Translations under genes and position numbers: made by a program
Source: Achromobacter mucicolens
Lineage (GTDB): Bacteria; Pseudomonadota; Gammaproteobacteria; Burkholderiales; Burkholderiaceae_B
Direction of reading: 5' to 3'
NCBI RefSeq assembly: GCF_902859725.1
Contig: NZ_CADIJP010000005.1
Coordinates: 124,001-188,000, forward strand
Length of the DNA: 64,000 nt
The notes under the pieces: model-generated
Database searches by the model: none
What the model was told of the DNA's origin: nothing
What the model saw: the letters and a program-made list of their open reading frames with translations, nothing else
In this document: piece by piece, positions 8,081 through 16,527 of the stretch
Numbering within the stretch: the first letter of the stretch is position 1
How the letters are laid out: every line of letters starts with the position of its first letter

Positions 8081-9199
8081 ATGAATGACTTGCCAGGCGC
8101 AGCGCCGGCGCTGACACGCGCCCTGGCGCGGTTGGATCCGGATAGCCTTGACCGCCACGCGGACGCCGCGGTGCGCGACCTGTTGCGCGAAGGCAGTTCC
8201 CCCAACACGGCTGCCAGCTATCGCACGGCGATCCGTTACTGGTCGGCCTGGTTCGGGTTGCGTTATGGCCGGTCGTTCGCCTTGCCCGTGTCAGAGGCTG
8301 CGGTCATTCAGTTTGTGGTGGACCACGCGCAGCGGTCTTCCGGAGCCGGTCTTGAATGGGAATTGCCGCTGGAGCTGGACCGGGAATTGGTGCGCCTGAA
8401 GGCAAAAGGACGGTTGGGCGCGCCCAGCCTGAACACGCTGCTGCAACGCCTGTCGGTGCTGTCCAAGGCGCATGAATTGCTGGGCCACCCGAACCCCTGC
8501 CGCGCCGCCGCCGTGCGCGAGCTGGTGTCCAAGACGCGCCGCGCGTACGCCCGCCGCGGCGTCGCGCCGGCGCGCAAGGAAGCCCTGACGCGGGAGCCGC
8601 TTCAAGCCATGCTGGACACCTGCGACGACTCGTTGCGCGGCAAACGCGACCGCGCCCTGCTCCTCTTTGCCTGGGCAAGCGGCGGCCGGCGCCGGTCTGA
8701 AGTGGTGCAGGCCACCTTGGAGAACACGCGCCGCGCGGGCGATGGCTATCTGTATACGATGGCGCATTCCAAGACGAACCAGACCGGCGTCCTTCGGGCG
8801 CAGGACCAGAAGCCGATATTGGGCAAGGCAGCGCAGGCGCTGGCGGACTGGCTGGCCGCAAGTGGCATCCGGCAGGGGCCGATCTTCCGGCGGGTGCGGC
8901 GCGGCGATGTGGTGGGCGAGCCGCTGGCCGCCGCGGCGGTGCGCGACATCGTTCTGGAACGCAGCCGGCTGGCCGGACTGGACGGCGCGTATTCGGCACA
9001 CAGCCTGCGGTCCGGATTTGTAACGGAGGCCGGGCGGCGCAACGTGCCGTTGGGCGACACGATGGCGATGACCGGCCACGCCAGCGTGGCGACGGTGATG
9101 GGATATTTCCGGGCCGGCGCCGCGGCCCAGTCCCCGGCCGCGCGCCTGCTGGACGACCCGCAGGGGCCAGACCTACAGGATCCCCCCGGCCTGCCGTAA
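8081..9199 (+). CDS. Tyrosine recombinase/phage-type integrase family protein
   Basis: 372 residues. A SAM-like core-binding domain (about 25-150; NTAASYRTAIRYWSAWFG) is followed by the catalytic domain. The active-site residues are all present: R204 in SGGRRRSEV, K231 in MAHSKTNQT, H307 and R310 in AHSLRSGFV, H333 in TGHASVATV and nucleophile Y342 in MGYFR. The enzyme should therefore be able to cut and rejoin DNA. It is not followed by phage or integron genes. The preceding pyruvate kinase is cut off just upstream, consistent with a rearrangement at this spot, but flanking att-type repeats were not recognised. The start ATG at 8081 is the first in frame; the ribosome-binding site (GCGGAACC) is weak. 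Confidence 0.88.
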   Translation: MNDLPGAAPALTRALARLDPDSLDRHADAAVRDLLREGSSPNTAASYRTAIRYWSAWFGLRYGRSFALPVSEAAVIQFVVDHAQRSSGAGLEWELPLELDRELVRLKAKGRLGAPSLNTLLQRLSVLSKAHELLGHPNPCRAAAVRELVSKTRRAYARRGVAPARKEALTREPLQAMLDTCDDSLRGKRDRALLLFAWASGGRRRSEVVQATLENTRRAGDGYLYTMAHSKTNQTGVLRAQDQKPILGKAAQALADWLAASGIRQGPIFRRVRRGDVVGEPLAAAAVRDIVLERSRLAGLDGAYSAHSLRSGFVTEAGRRNVPLGDTMAMTGHASVATVMGYFRAGAAAQSPAARLLDDPQGPDLQDPPGLP

Positions 9200-9313
9200 T
9201 GGTGGGAGTGACCGTACAATCACCGCGCTCCGGCCTTTACGCCGATCGATGCCCATCGGATCGGATGCAACCGCCCATGGCGCCGGCTCGTCCCCTGCCC
9301 GTCCCCGACCCCC

Positions 9314-10864
9314 ATGCAAATCAATCTTCGCGGGCTTGTGCTTGCGCTTACCGTCTTCAGCGCCATCGCGGCCACGGCCAATGCCTTGTATGCAAGCTAT
9401 CTGGTGCAGCGTGAGCAGTTGATCGAGAACACCCTCGAATCGAACCGCGTCTACGCCACGAAGCTGGCGGAAAGCGCGGCAAGCTTCCTGCGGTCCGCAC
9501 AGCAGCAATTGGGATACAGCGCCCGGCACATGCCCGAGCTGATGGGATCGCCCGATCGCCTTGCCGCCGAAGTGATGCGCGTGCAGCAACAGACCGATAG
9601 CTTCAACTCGGTAGGTGTCGTGGGGGTGGACGGCACTGTATTGGCGACCACGCAGACCTTCCGGAGCTTTCTGGGCGTGCAGATCGACAGTCCGGGCAGC
9701 CGCGCCGCCCTGCGGGCCCGCCAGCCCATGATCAGCAAGCCCTACGTGTCCGTTGCGGGCAATCTGCTCGTCAATGTGTCGCATCCCATCTTTTCGAACG
9801 ACGGCCAGTACCTGGGGTACGTGGGGGGCACGATTTACCTGCGCAATGAAAGCGCCTTGCATGAACTGCTGGGCAATCACCATTACCACGATGGATCGTA
9901 TCTGTACGTGGTCGATGGCGATGGCCAGCTTATCTATCACACCGATGCCTCTCGCGTGGGCGAGACGGTGCTGTCCAATCCGGTGGTGGCATCGGTGGTC
10001 AAAGGCAACGCCGGGGCAATGCGCGTCATCAATACCAAGGGCGTGGACATGCTGGCCGGGTATGCGCCGGTGCCCATCAGCGGCTGGGGCGTGGTGGCGC
10101 AGCGCCCCGCGCAGGTCACACTGGAGCCGATCCACGACCTTATCTGGGCGCTGTTGGGCTATGCCGCGCCGCTGGCGGTGGCGTTCCTGCTGGCCATCTG
10201 GTGGTGCGCCCGCATGATTTCGCTACCGCTGTCGCAACTGGCGACGAACGTGGAGCATCAGGACGTCAGCGAGGCGATGCAGCGAGTGCATTCCGTCAAG
10301 GCGTGGTACTTCGAGGCCGAGCGCCTCAAGCGCGCCGTGATCGCCAGTTTCACCAGTCTGCAGGACAAGATTGGCAAGCTGAACCTGGCCAGCATCACGG
10401 ATCCGTTGACCGGTCTGCGCAACCGCCGCGGCACCCAGGATGCGGTGGACCAGATGCAGGCCGGCGGCACGCCGTTTTCGGTGGTGGCGCTGGATATCGA
10501 CCATTTCAAGCGGATCAACGATACCTACGGCCACAACGTGGGCGACGAGGTGATTCGCGACATGGCGCAGATCATGCGCGAGTGCTCGCGCCCGTCCGAC
10601 GTGCTGTGCCGCAACGGCGGCGAGGAGTTCCTGATCCTGTTGCCAGGCGTGGCCGCGCGGGAAGCTGTCCATGTCGCCGAACGGCTGCGCACGCATATCG
10701 CCGAGCGGCCCTTGCACGGGGCCAATCGGGTCACCGTGTCGGCCGGCGTGGCGCAATGGCCATCGAGCGGGCCGGATGTGGACGAAGCGTTCCGTGCCGC
10801 CGATGCCGCGTTGTATGTGGCCAAACAGCAGGGGCGCAACCGGGTAGTGATGCACGAGGCTTGA
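9314..10864 (+). CDS. Membrane diguanylate cyclase with periplasmic Cache-type sensor
   Basis: 516 residues. A signal-anchor helix (about 7-27) leads into a periplasmic region of ~245 residues with dCache features (SFNSVGVVGVDGTVLATTQT, KPYVSVAGNLLVNVSHPIFS, GSYLYVVDGDGQLIYH). A second helix lies at about 275-298, followed by a linker and a GGDEF domain (about 355-516). The active-site loop is GGEEF (435-439), a functional form, and an allosteric inhibitory RxxD site (RPSD, 426-429) sits at the proper five-residue spacing, implying feedback inhibition by c-di-GMP. It should make c-di-GMP from GTP in response to an extracellular ligand. It is transcribed in the same direction as a second cyclase 236 bases downstream, with different sensory architecture. 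Confidence 0.9.
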   Translation: MQINLRGLVLALTVFSAIAATANALYASYLVQREQLIENTLESNRVYATKLAESAASFLRSAQQQLGYSARHMPELMGSPDRLAAEVMRVQQQTDSFNSVGVVGVDGTVLATTQTFRSFLGVQIDSPGSRAALRARQPMISKPYVSVAGNLLVNVSHPIFSNDGQYLGYVGGTIYLRNESALHELLGNHHYHDGSYLYVVDGDGQLIYHTDASRVGETVLSNPVVASVVKGNAGAMRVINTKGVDMLAGYAPVPISGWGVVAQRPAQVTLEPIHDLIWALLGYAAPLAVAFLLAIWWCARMISLPLSQLATNVEHQDVSEAMQRVHSVKAWYFEAERLKRAVIASFTSLQDKIGKLNLASITDPLTGLRNRRGTQDAVDQMQAGGTPFSVVALDIDHFKRINDTYGHNVGDEVIRDMAQIMRECSRPSDVLCRNGGEEFLILLPGVAAREAVHVAERLRTHIAERPLHGANRVTVSAGVAQWPSSGPDVDEAFRAADAALYVAKQQGRNRVVMHEA

Positions 10865-10959
10865 TACCTGGGAATGCGAGGCGGCAGGTCGCTGGCACGC
10901 GTGCCCTGTCAGCACGCGGCAAGGCGCGTCGAAAGCTGACGGCGTAAGTTTTCGCAGAT

Positions 10960-10979
10960 AAACGCAATTAACTGCGTTT
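10960..10979. promoter_or_regulatory. 20-base inverted repeat upstream of second diguanylate cyclase
   Basis: AAACGCA-ATTAAC-TGCGTTT, perfect 7-base arms, in the 236-base gap between the two cyclase genes. It lies in an AT-rich stretch and lacks a T-tract, so an operator is more likely than a terminator. The binding protein is unknown. Confidence 0.35.
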
Positions 10980-11100
10980 GAACGAAATAATATTGCCCCC
11001 ATAAACTGAAATAAGCCATCTCCTGCCAAAACCCCGATTATCGAAGGGGCAATTACAGTATCCTGCGCAGCTTCGACTTTGCCTGGACCTGCACGCCGAG

Positions 11101-12855
11101 ATGTTGCGCCCTGCCGTCGCGCCAAAATCCCTGGAATGTCATTTCATCGCGCTGGCCGTCGGCGTGCTGTTGCTGGTGTCGGTGCTTGCCGGCATTCTGC
11201 TCTATCAGAATTGGCGATCGTATGGGGCGGCGTCGGACGCGCGGCAGGCATTCTCGTCGGTACGCGCGACCATCCGCGTCATGGAGCATGCCTCGGCTGA
11301 GCGCGGCCCCATGAACGCAGCGCTGGGTTCCGCCCTGCCCGTGCCGCAGCACGTCATGGATTCCTTGTCAGCGGCCCGCGCGCGCACGGACGCCCTGATT
11401 GACGCGCTGCTGGCGCTGCATGCCGGCGCCGACGGCGCCGCAAAGCGCGGCGAGATTCAGCAGATTCGCGAGGCGCTGGCCAGCGCGCGGCAGGACATCG
11501 ACCCGCTCATCGCCACGCCGCGCGATCAGCTGTCGGGACAAATGTTGTGGGACGCGGTCAGCGGCATGGTTCGCATCATCCCGCAATGGCAGGCCAGCCT
11601 GGCCGCCAACGCGGGATGCGTCATGCGCAGTGAAGCCAATGCGCCCAGTTTGCTGACGCTGGCGCTGCTGGCCAGCGAGCTGCGAGAACAGGCAGGACTG
11701 CTGGGATCCACCTATACGCCCGCGCTGAGCCGCCACCGGAAGCTGACGGCCGAGGAACAGTTCCGCATTGAACGCGTCCTGGGCCGGATCGACGAGTTGC
11801 GCGCACTCATTGAAGCCCGCATGGCGACGCAGCCCGACGTGCGGGCCTCCGAGGTGTATGCCCGGATGCAGCAGCGCTACTTCGGCGACGGCCTGGCCTA
11901 CCTGGCGCGCGTGCGCGGACAGGCATCTCGTCAGTCCGACGAGCCGCCCGTGTCGACCGCCGCGCTGGCAGCGGCCTATGTGCCGCTGATGGGCGCCATC
12001 ACGGAATTTCGCGACGTGCTGCTGGACGAGATGGGACGCCATATCGAGGCGCATCGCATGGGCGCTGCGCGACTGCTTGCCGTGACCCTGGCAGCGACCG
12101 CGCTGTTGGTGGCCGCCCTTGCCGTGGCGCTGGTGCAATTTCGCAAGCGCGTGATACAGCCCTTTGCGCAGGCCACGCGCATCATCGGATCCATTGCCAG
12201 CGGCTCGGCGCCAGCCAACATTGCGCACGGCAGTCATCACGGCGAAGTGCAAGAGATGTTCAATGCGCTGCGCGTGCTCAAGGAGAAGTCCGCGGCGCAG
12301 AAGCAGCTTGAAGCCGAGCGCGACCGGTTGATTGCGGATCTGGCCCACTCCGCCGAAACGGACTATCTGACCGGGCTGCTGAATCGGCGAGCCTTCGAAA
12401 AGCGCTTTGAGGCGGCGCGCGCGCATTGGGACGAGAGCCAGCCGATGCTGGCTTTCATCCTGTTCGATATCGACCACTTCAAGACCATCAACGACACGCA
12501 CGGACATGCCAGCGGCGACCTGGCGCTGAAGGCCGTGGCGCAGCTGTGCCACACGACGTGGCGTCAGTCGGATGTCGTTGCGCGGGTGGGCGGGGAGGAA
12601 TTCGCGGTGCTCTGCCGCACGCGCAGCGCGCACCAGGCGATGGAGATGGCGCAGCGGATGCGAGACCGCATCCGAACCTGCTCAGTCACGTCGGCAACCG
12701 GCGTCCCGTTCGGGCTGACGGCCAGTTTCGGCGTGGCGTGTATTTCGTGGAGCCATGCAGAAAGCGTCAGCGGCCTTTTTCGGGCCGCTGACGAACTGCT
12801 TTATCTGGCGAAATTGAACGGGCGCGATCAAGTCCACCAACGCACCCTGGGGTGA
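11101..12855 (+). CDS. Membrane diguanylate cyclase with helical sensor and HAMP-like linker
   Basis: 584 residues. Transmembrane helices lie at about 15-35 and 324-346, enclosing a ~285-residue, mainly helical, periplasmic region that resembles four-helix-bundle sensors (RVMEHASAERGPMNAALGS; nitrate/TarH-like, low certainty). A HAMP-like stretch (KRVIQPFAQATRIIGSIASG) and a coiled linker precede the GGDEF domain (about 415-584): TDYLTGLLNRRAFEKRF, ILFDIDHFKTINDTHGH, and GGEEF at 497-501. The inhibitory site RQSD is at 488-491. All catalytic features of a c-di-GMP synthase are intact. The start has no strong Shine-Dalgarno, but the first helix begins soon after it. It follows another cyclase in the same orientation. 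Confidence 0.9.
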   Translation: MLRPAVAPKSLECHFIALAVGVLLLVSVLAGILLYQNWRSYGAASDARQAFSSVRATIRVMEHASAERGPMNAALGSALPVPQHVMDSLSAARARTDALIDALLALHAGADGAAKRGEIQQIREALASARQDIDPLIATPRDQLSGQMLWDAVSGMVRIIPQWQASLAANAGCVMRSEANAPSLLTLALLASELREQAGLLGSTYTPALSRHRKLTAEEQFRIERVLGRIDELRALIEARMATQPDVRASEVYARMQQRYFGDGLAYLARVRGQASRQSDEPPVSTAALAAAYVPLMGAITEFRDVLLDEMGRHIEAHRMGAARLLAVTLAATALLVAALAVALVQFRKRVIQPFAQATRIIGSIASGSAPANIAHGSHHGEVQEMFNALRVLKEKSAAQKQLEAERDRLIADLAHSAETDYLTGLLNRRAFEKRFEAARAHWDESQPMLAFILFDIDHFKTINDTHGHASGDLALKAVAQLCHTTWRQSDVVARVGGEEFAVLCRTRSAHQAMEMAQRMRDRIRTCSVTSATGVPFGLTASFGVACISWSHAESVSGLFRAADELLYLAKLNGRDQVHQRTLG

Positions 12856-12860
12856 AAGCG

Positions 12861-12916
12861 GGGGTCCGGCCTTCCCGCGTCCGGGCCTCCGGGGTCCGGC
12901 CTTCCCGCGTCCGGGC
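12861..12916. repeat. Two direct copies of a 26-base GC-rich sequence, 30-base period
   Basis: Bases 12861-12886 and 12891-12916 are identical over 26 bases, separated by CTCC. They lie between the stop of the second cyclase and the stop of a convergent small gene. The function is unknown; a replication-slippage duplication is the simplest explanation. Confidence 0.7.
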
Positions 12917-12924
12917 TTACAGGC

Positions 12925-13077
12925 TTAGTTCTTCACGCGCGAGACGTCGGCCTTTTTGGGCGTGTCGGCGTGGGACGGCGTGTCGTGCCGGTCGGACTGC
13001 TTGTTGGCCTCGGGGGCCTTCCAATTCAGCGGGGGGATCTCGAAGCTTCCCTTCTTGGCAGTCAATTGATGAGACAT
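12925..13077 (-). CDS. Small hypothetical protein, Lys/Pro/His-rich, 50 residues
   Basis: A short open frame that reads MSHQLTAKKGSFEIPPLNWK, then a polar tail with KQSDRHDTPSHADTPKKADV and a final KN-stop. The ATG at 13077 is preceded by CAGGAG at a 7-base spacing, a good ribosome-binding site; an alternative ATG two codons upstream is too close to it. The FEIPPLNWKAP segment looks like a structured core and the rest is disordered and positively charged. No family is recognised. The ribosome-binding site and coding-like codon choice are why I regard it as real. It is convergent with the second cyclase and divergent from the TetR remnant. Confidence 0.6.
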   Translation of the reverse strand: MSHQLTAKKGSFEIPPLNWKAPEANKQSDRHDTPSHADTPKKADVSRVKN

Positions 13078-13305
13078 AAGCATGCTCCTGGACAGGCGCA
13101 TGGCTTCCCCCGCCGAGCACTGCGCACAGATTCAGGCGGGCCATGAATGCCGCGGGTGCGGGGGAGCATTCAGGAGCAGGCGTCGCCGGGATTCGAAACT
13201 ACTGGCTTGTTCTTATAATTTTGCCGATAGATAAAAGATTTTAGCAGAATTTTGGCAGAAATAGCAAGCTAAATTGCGGGGCGTCGCCCTGGGAGCGCGC
13301 TTGGC

Positions 13306-13486
13306 ATGACTGAAGCTCATACCGAATCCCATACTGAACCGCGCGCCGACGTGCAGGAAAAATTGTTGCGCGCCACCGAGTCCCTGATCTATGCCGGGGG
13401 CATCAACGCCACCGGCATGGACCTCATCGTCAAGACCTCCGACGTGGCACGCAAGAGCATCTACAAGCACTACGGCACCAAGGACC
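13306..13486 (+). pseudogene. TetR-family regulator remnant (N-terminal DNA-binding domain only)
   Basis: About 60 codons of a TetR-type regulator: [20 protein letters not shown], then [20 protein letters not shown] and YGTKD, the complete helix-turn-helix. Just after YGTKD the TetR similarity stops and the sequence becomes, in another frame, the back half of a DUF1348 gene. Reading on in the TetR frame gives a stop at 13533 after unrelated residues. The ligand-binding domain is lost, so it cannot be a normal repressor, although a 75-residue DNA-binding fragment could still be made. The 13145-13305 region upstream is AT-rich and may contain its old operator. Confidence 0.85.
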
Positions 13487-13843
13487 TACAGCCTGGACAC
13501 ACGCTGGCGCAACCGCGCCGAGTTCGTCCATAGCCGCGACGAAGCGCGCGAACTTCTTTCGCGCAAATGGGCGCGCAAGCTTGAGTGCCGGTTGATCAAG
13601 GAACTGTGGGCCTACACCGGCAATCGCATCACGGTGCGCTATGCATACGAGTGGCGCGACGACTCGCGAAACTGGTTCCGCTCGTACGGCAACGAGAACT
13701 GGGAATTCGGCGAGGACGGCTTGATGATCCGCCGCGTTTCCAGCATCAACGACCTTCCCATCAAGGAAGCCGACCGCAAATTTCACTGGCCGCTGGGACG
13801 CCGTCCGGACGATCATCCCAGCCTGTCCGACCTGGGCATGTAA
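13487..13843 (+). pseudogene. DUF1348 (NTF2-fold, SnoaL-like) gene remnant lacking its 5' end
   Basis: 119 codons in the +1 frame relative to the TetR remnant: [59 protein letters not shown] and ending [17 protein letters not shown]. This is the strongly conserved C-terminal three quarters of the DUF1348 family, small NTF2-fold proteins of about 150 residues. The normal first ~35 residues and the start codon are missing, replaced by the TetR head. TetR-DUF1348 pairs are commonly neighbours, so a simple deletion between adjacent genes explains the join. Confidence 0.85.
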
Positions 13844-14102
13844 ACGCCCTGCACGGCTCGCGCGCGGGCCTGCAACGCCTGGGCGGCCCACGTGCCGCGC
13901 AGGCGCATGACGCGCGCATTCCCCTTCAAAAAAACTTAGGGATTTCCCCCGATTTCGTGGCTATCTCTACATCCGCGCGCAACTTTCGCAGGCCTTGAAA
14001 GGTGAACGGAAGTTTGGATTTTTAGACTCCCGCATTCATTGCAGTGTCAGCTTTTGTTCAGACCTCAGTCAGGCAAAAGCACAACAACGGGAGGAAAAGA
14101 CC

Positions 14103-14573
14103 ATGCAATCAAAACGCAGCGCCGTGCGGCGCGAGGCGTGGGCTGCAGGCACGATGATCGTGCTGGGCCTGGGCGCCATCGCGCAGGCGTCAACCTACAC
14201 ATTGGGAACCCTGGACCGCATGGGCCCGGGCATGTTCCCGGCCATTCTTGGCGTGCTGCTGGTGCTTCTTGGCTTGGCCATCGCCAAGATGGCGGCTTCG
14301 CCCGTGGCCGCCGAGGAAGATGCCGAAGAAGTGGCGCCGCCCGAGTGGCGCGGCTGGGGCTGCATCATCGGCGGCCTGCTTTCCTTCATCCTCATCGGCA
14401 AGTTCGGCGGCCTGGTGCCTGCGACGTTCGTGCTGGTCTTCATCTCTGCCATGGGCGACCGCCAGCATACCTGGCGCTCCGCAGCCATCCTTGCCGCCGG
14501 CGTCACGGTGCTTGGCGTGGCCGTGTTCTCCTGGGCGCTGCAACTGCAGTTTCCGTTGTTCCGCTGGGGTTGA
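14103..14573 (+). CDS. Tripartite tricarboxylate transporter, small membrane subunit TctB
   Basis: 156 residues, four predicted membrane helices (about 12-32, 39-58, 80-100 and 105-150 with a break), the usual TctB size and layout. The ATG follows GGGAGGAAAAGACC, a strong ribosome-binding site. Early residues GTLDRMGPGMFPAILGVLLV are characteristic of the family. TctB partners the large permease TctA, encoded three bases downstream, to import tricarboxylates or related acids using the sodium or proton gradient and a periplasmic Bug receptor. No receptor gene adjoins. Confidence 0.9.
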   Translation: MQSKRSAVRREAWAAGTMIVLGLGAIAQASTYTLGTLDRMGPGMFPAILGVLLVLLGLAIAKMAASPVAAEEDAEEVAPPEWRGWGCIIGGLLSFILIGKFGGLVPATFVLVFISAMGDRQHTWRSAAILAAGVTVLGVAVFSWALQLQFPLFRWG

Positions 14574-14576
14574 TCC

Positions 14577-16103
14577 ATGGAAATCTTCAATAACCTGATG
14601 CACGGGTTTTCGGTCGCTTTCGCGCTGGACAACCTGATGTGGGCCATCTTTGGCGTGTTCATGGGCAACCTGATCGGCGTGCTGCCGGGCATGGGCGTGC
14701 TGGCCGCCATTTCGATCCTGCTGCCCCTGACCTACACGATGACGCCCACCGCGGCGCTGGTGATGCTGTCCGGCATCTACTACGGCTCGCAGTACGGCGG
14801 CGGTATCACGTCGATCATGTTGAACCTGCCCGGCACGGCCTCGCACGCAGTGGCCTGCCTGGACGGCAATCCGCTCGCGCGCAACGGAAAGGCGGGCTCG
14901 GCCCTTTTCATGCTGATGTTCTCGTCGTTCTGCGGCGCGTCCGTCGGCATCCTGGCAATGATCCTGTTCTCGCCGCTGCTGGTCGACGTCGCGTTCAAGT
15001 TCGGTCCCGCCGAATACTTCTCGATGATGATGCTGGGCCTGCTGGCCGGCGCAACGCTGGCCAAGGGTTCGGCGATCAAGGGCGTGGCGATGGTGGTCGT
15101 CGGCCTGCTGCTGGGCGTGGTGGGCACGGACGTGAACACCGGCACGATGCGCTTTCACTTTGGCATCCTCGAACTGTCTGACGGTCTGCAAATCGTGGCG
15201 CTGGCCATGGGGCTGTTCGGCGTGGCGGATTTCCTGAAGAACATCAATCGCATCGGTGGCGACAGCAAGGTCACGTCGACGAAGGTGAGCATGAAGTCCA
15301 TGCGTCCGGAAGCCGGCGACATCAAGCAGTCGCGCGGCGCGCTGGTGCGCGGCACGGCGATCGGTGCGGCGTTCGGCATTCTGCCGGGCACGGGTCCGAC
15401 CATCGCGTCGTTCATCTCTTACGCCACGGAAAAGAAGGTTGCCCGTGAACCGCGCCGCTTTGGCCGCGGGGCCATCGAAGGCATCGCCGGTCCGGAAGCC
15501 GCAACCAGCGCATCGACGCAGACCAGCTTCATCCCCACGATGAGCCTGGGCATCCCTGGCGATCCCGTCATGGCGCTGATGCTGGGCGCGCTGATCATTC
15601 ACGGCATCCAGCCGGGTCCGCAGATGATGGTCGAGCATGCCGACATGTTCTGGGGGCTGATCGCCAGCTTCTGGGTTGGCAACGTGCTGCTGCTGCTCCT
15701 GAACCTGCCGCTCATCGGCATGTGGGTGCGTCTGTTGACGGTTCCCTTCCGCTATCTGTTCCCTGCCGCACTGTTCTTCGTCTGCGTGGGGGTGTACAGC
15801 ACGAACAACAACCTCTTCGACGTGGGGATGGTGACCTTGTTCGGCGCCGCAGGCTACGCGTTGATCCGGCTGCGGTTCGAACCGGCGCCGCTGCTGCTGG
15901 GGTTCGTGCTCGGGCCCATGGTGGAAGAGAACTTCCGCCGCGCCCTGCTGCTGTCGCGCGGCGAGCTGTCGATCTTCGTGACGCGGCCCATCAGCCTGGG
16001 ATTCATCCTGGCCTGCGTGGGGCTGATCGCACTGCTGGCCGTGTCGGCGCTGCGCCAGCGCAAGGCGCGCGAAGCGCTCAGGCACGCGGAGTCTGCCACG
16101 TAA
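14577..16103 (+). CDS. Tripartite tricarboxylate transporter, large permease TctA
   Basis: 508 residues with about 11-12 membrane helices. The two internally related signature loops are present: NLIGVLPGMGVLAAISILLP near residue 30 and AAFGILPGTGPTIASFISYA near 265. Other family strings are MLSGIYYGSQYGGGITSIML and SFIPTMSLGIPGDPVMALML. It forms the transport channel of a TctABC system with the TctB subunit immediately upstream. A terminator-like hairpin with a T7 run follows 32 bases after the stop, so tctBA looks like a two-gene transcription unit without tctC. Confidence 0.93.
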   Translation: MEIFNNLMHGFSVAFALDNLMWAIFGVFMGNLIGVLPGMGVLAAISILLPLTYTMTPTAALVMLSGIYYGSQYGGGITSIMLNLPGTASHAVACLDGNPLARNGKAGSALFMLMFSSFCGASVGILAMILFSPLLVDVAFKFGPAEYFSMMMLGLLAGATLAKGSAIKGVAMVVVGLLLGVVGTDVNTGTMRFHFGILELSDGLQIVALAMGLFGVADFLKNINRIGGDSKVTSTKVSMKSMRPEAGDIKQSRGALVRGTAIGAAFGILPGTGPTIASFISYATEKKVAREPRRFGRGAIEGIAGPEAATSASTQTSFIPTMSLGIPGDPVMALMLGALIIHGIQPGPQMMVEHADMFWGLIASFWVGNVLLLLLNLPLIGMWVRLLTVPFRYLFPAALFFVCVGVYSTNNNLFDVGMVTLFGAAGYALIRLRFEPAPLLLGFVLGPMVEENFRRALLLSRGELSIFVTRPISLGFILACVGLIALLAVSALRQRKAREALRHAESAT

Positions 16104-16135
16104 ACGCAAATCAAGAATCGGGGTAGTGCTGCTTT

Positions 16136-16165
16136 GGCCGGTCTTAAAAGGACCGGCCTTTTTTT
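16136..16165 (+). terminator. Rho-independent terminator after tctA
   Basis: GGCCGGTC, loop TTAAAAG, GACCGGCC, followed by seven T residues. It ends the tctBA transcript; the hairpin also lies beyond the stop of the convergent SelW-like gene. Confidence 0.88.
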
Positions 16166-16218
16166 GCCTGGCTGCCCGGTCAACGATGCGGGTCAGCGAT
16201 GCGCGTCCGCGTTTCGAG

Positions 16219-16527
16219 TCAGCTTTCCGGCGTGGCGGTGTGGCCGTCGATGTGGCCAAGCGGGCGGCCCGGATCCAGGCGGTCGCGCACGCGCTGCTTC
16301 AGCACCTTGGCGTCGGGGAAGCCGCCGTCGCGCTTGCGGTCCCAGATCAGATCGCCGTCGTAGGTGATCTGGAAAATTCCGCCGGTGCCGGGCTGCAGCG
16401 CCACTTCGCCCAGATCCGTCGAAAACGTGGAAAGCAATTCCTGCGCCATCCAGCCCGCGCGCAGCAGCCATTGGCACTGCGTGCAATACAGGATGACGAT
16501 GCGAGGGCGCAAGGCAGGCGGGTTCAT
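16219..16527 (-). CDS. SelT/SelW/SelH (Rdx)-family thioredoxin-fold protein
   Basis: 102 residues, a small cytoplasmic protein with the Rdx-family layout: RIVILYCTQCQWLLRAGWMA with the redox motif C15-T-Q-C18 (Cys in place of selenocysteine), then LSTFSTDLGEVALQPGTGGI and FQITYDGDLIWDRKRDGGFP. The family has a thioredoxin-like fold and an assumed thiol-redox role, with unknown partners. It is a single gene, divergent from the MFS transporter and convergent with tctA. Confidence 0.88.
   Translation of the reverse strand: MNPPALRPRIVILYCTQCQWLLRAGWMAQELLSTFSTDLGEVALQPGTGGIFQITYDGDLIWDRKRDGGFPDAKVLKQRVRDRLDPGRPLGHIDGHTATPES

Noticed and set aside
12917-13144. 75-codon minus-strand frame overlapping the 50-residue gene
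   Set aside because: Same strand but a different frame; it lacks a ribosome-binding site and is Arg-rich, whereas the 50-codon frame has a strong site and better composition.
14190-16259. 689-codon minus-strand frame opposite tctBA
   Set aside because: His/Gln/Arg-rich antisense artefact; tctB and tctA are unmistakable on the plus strand.
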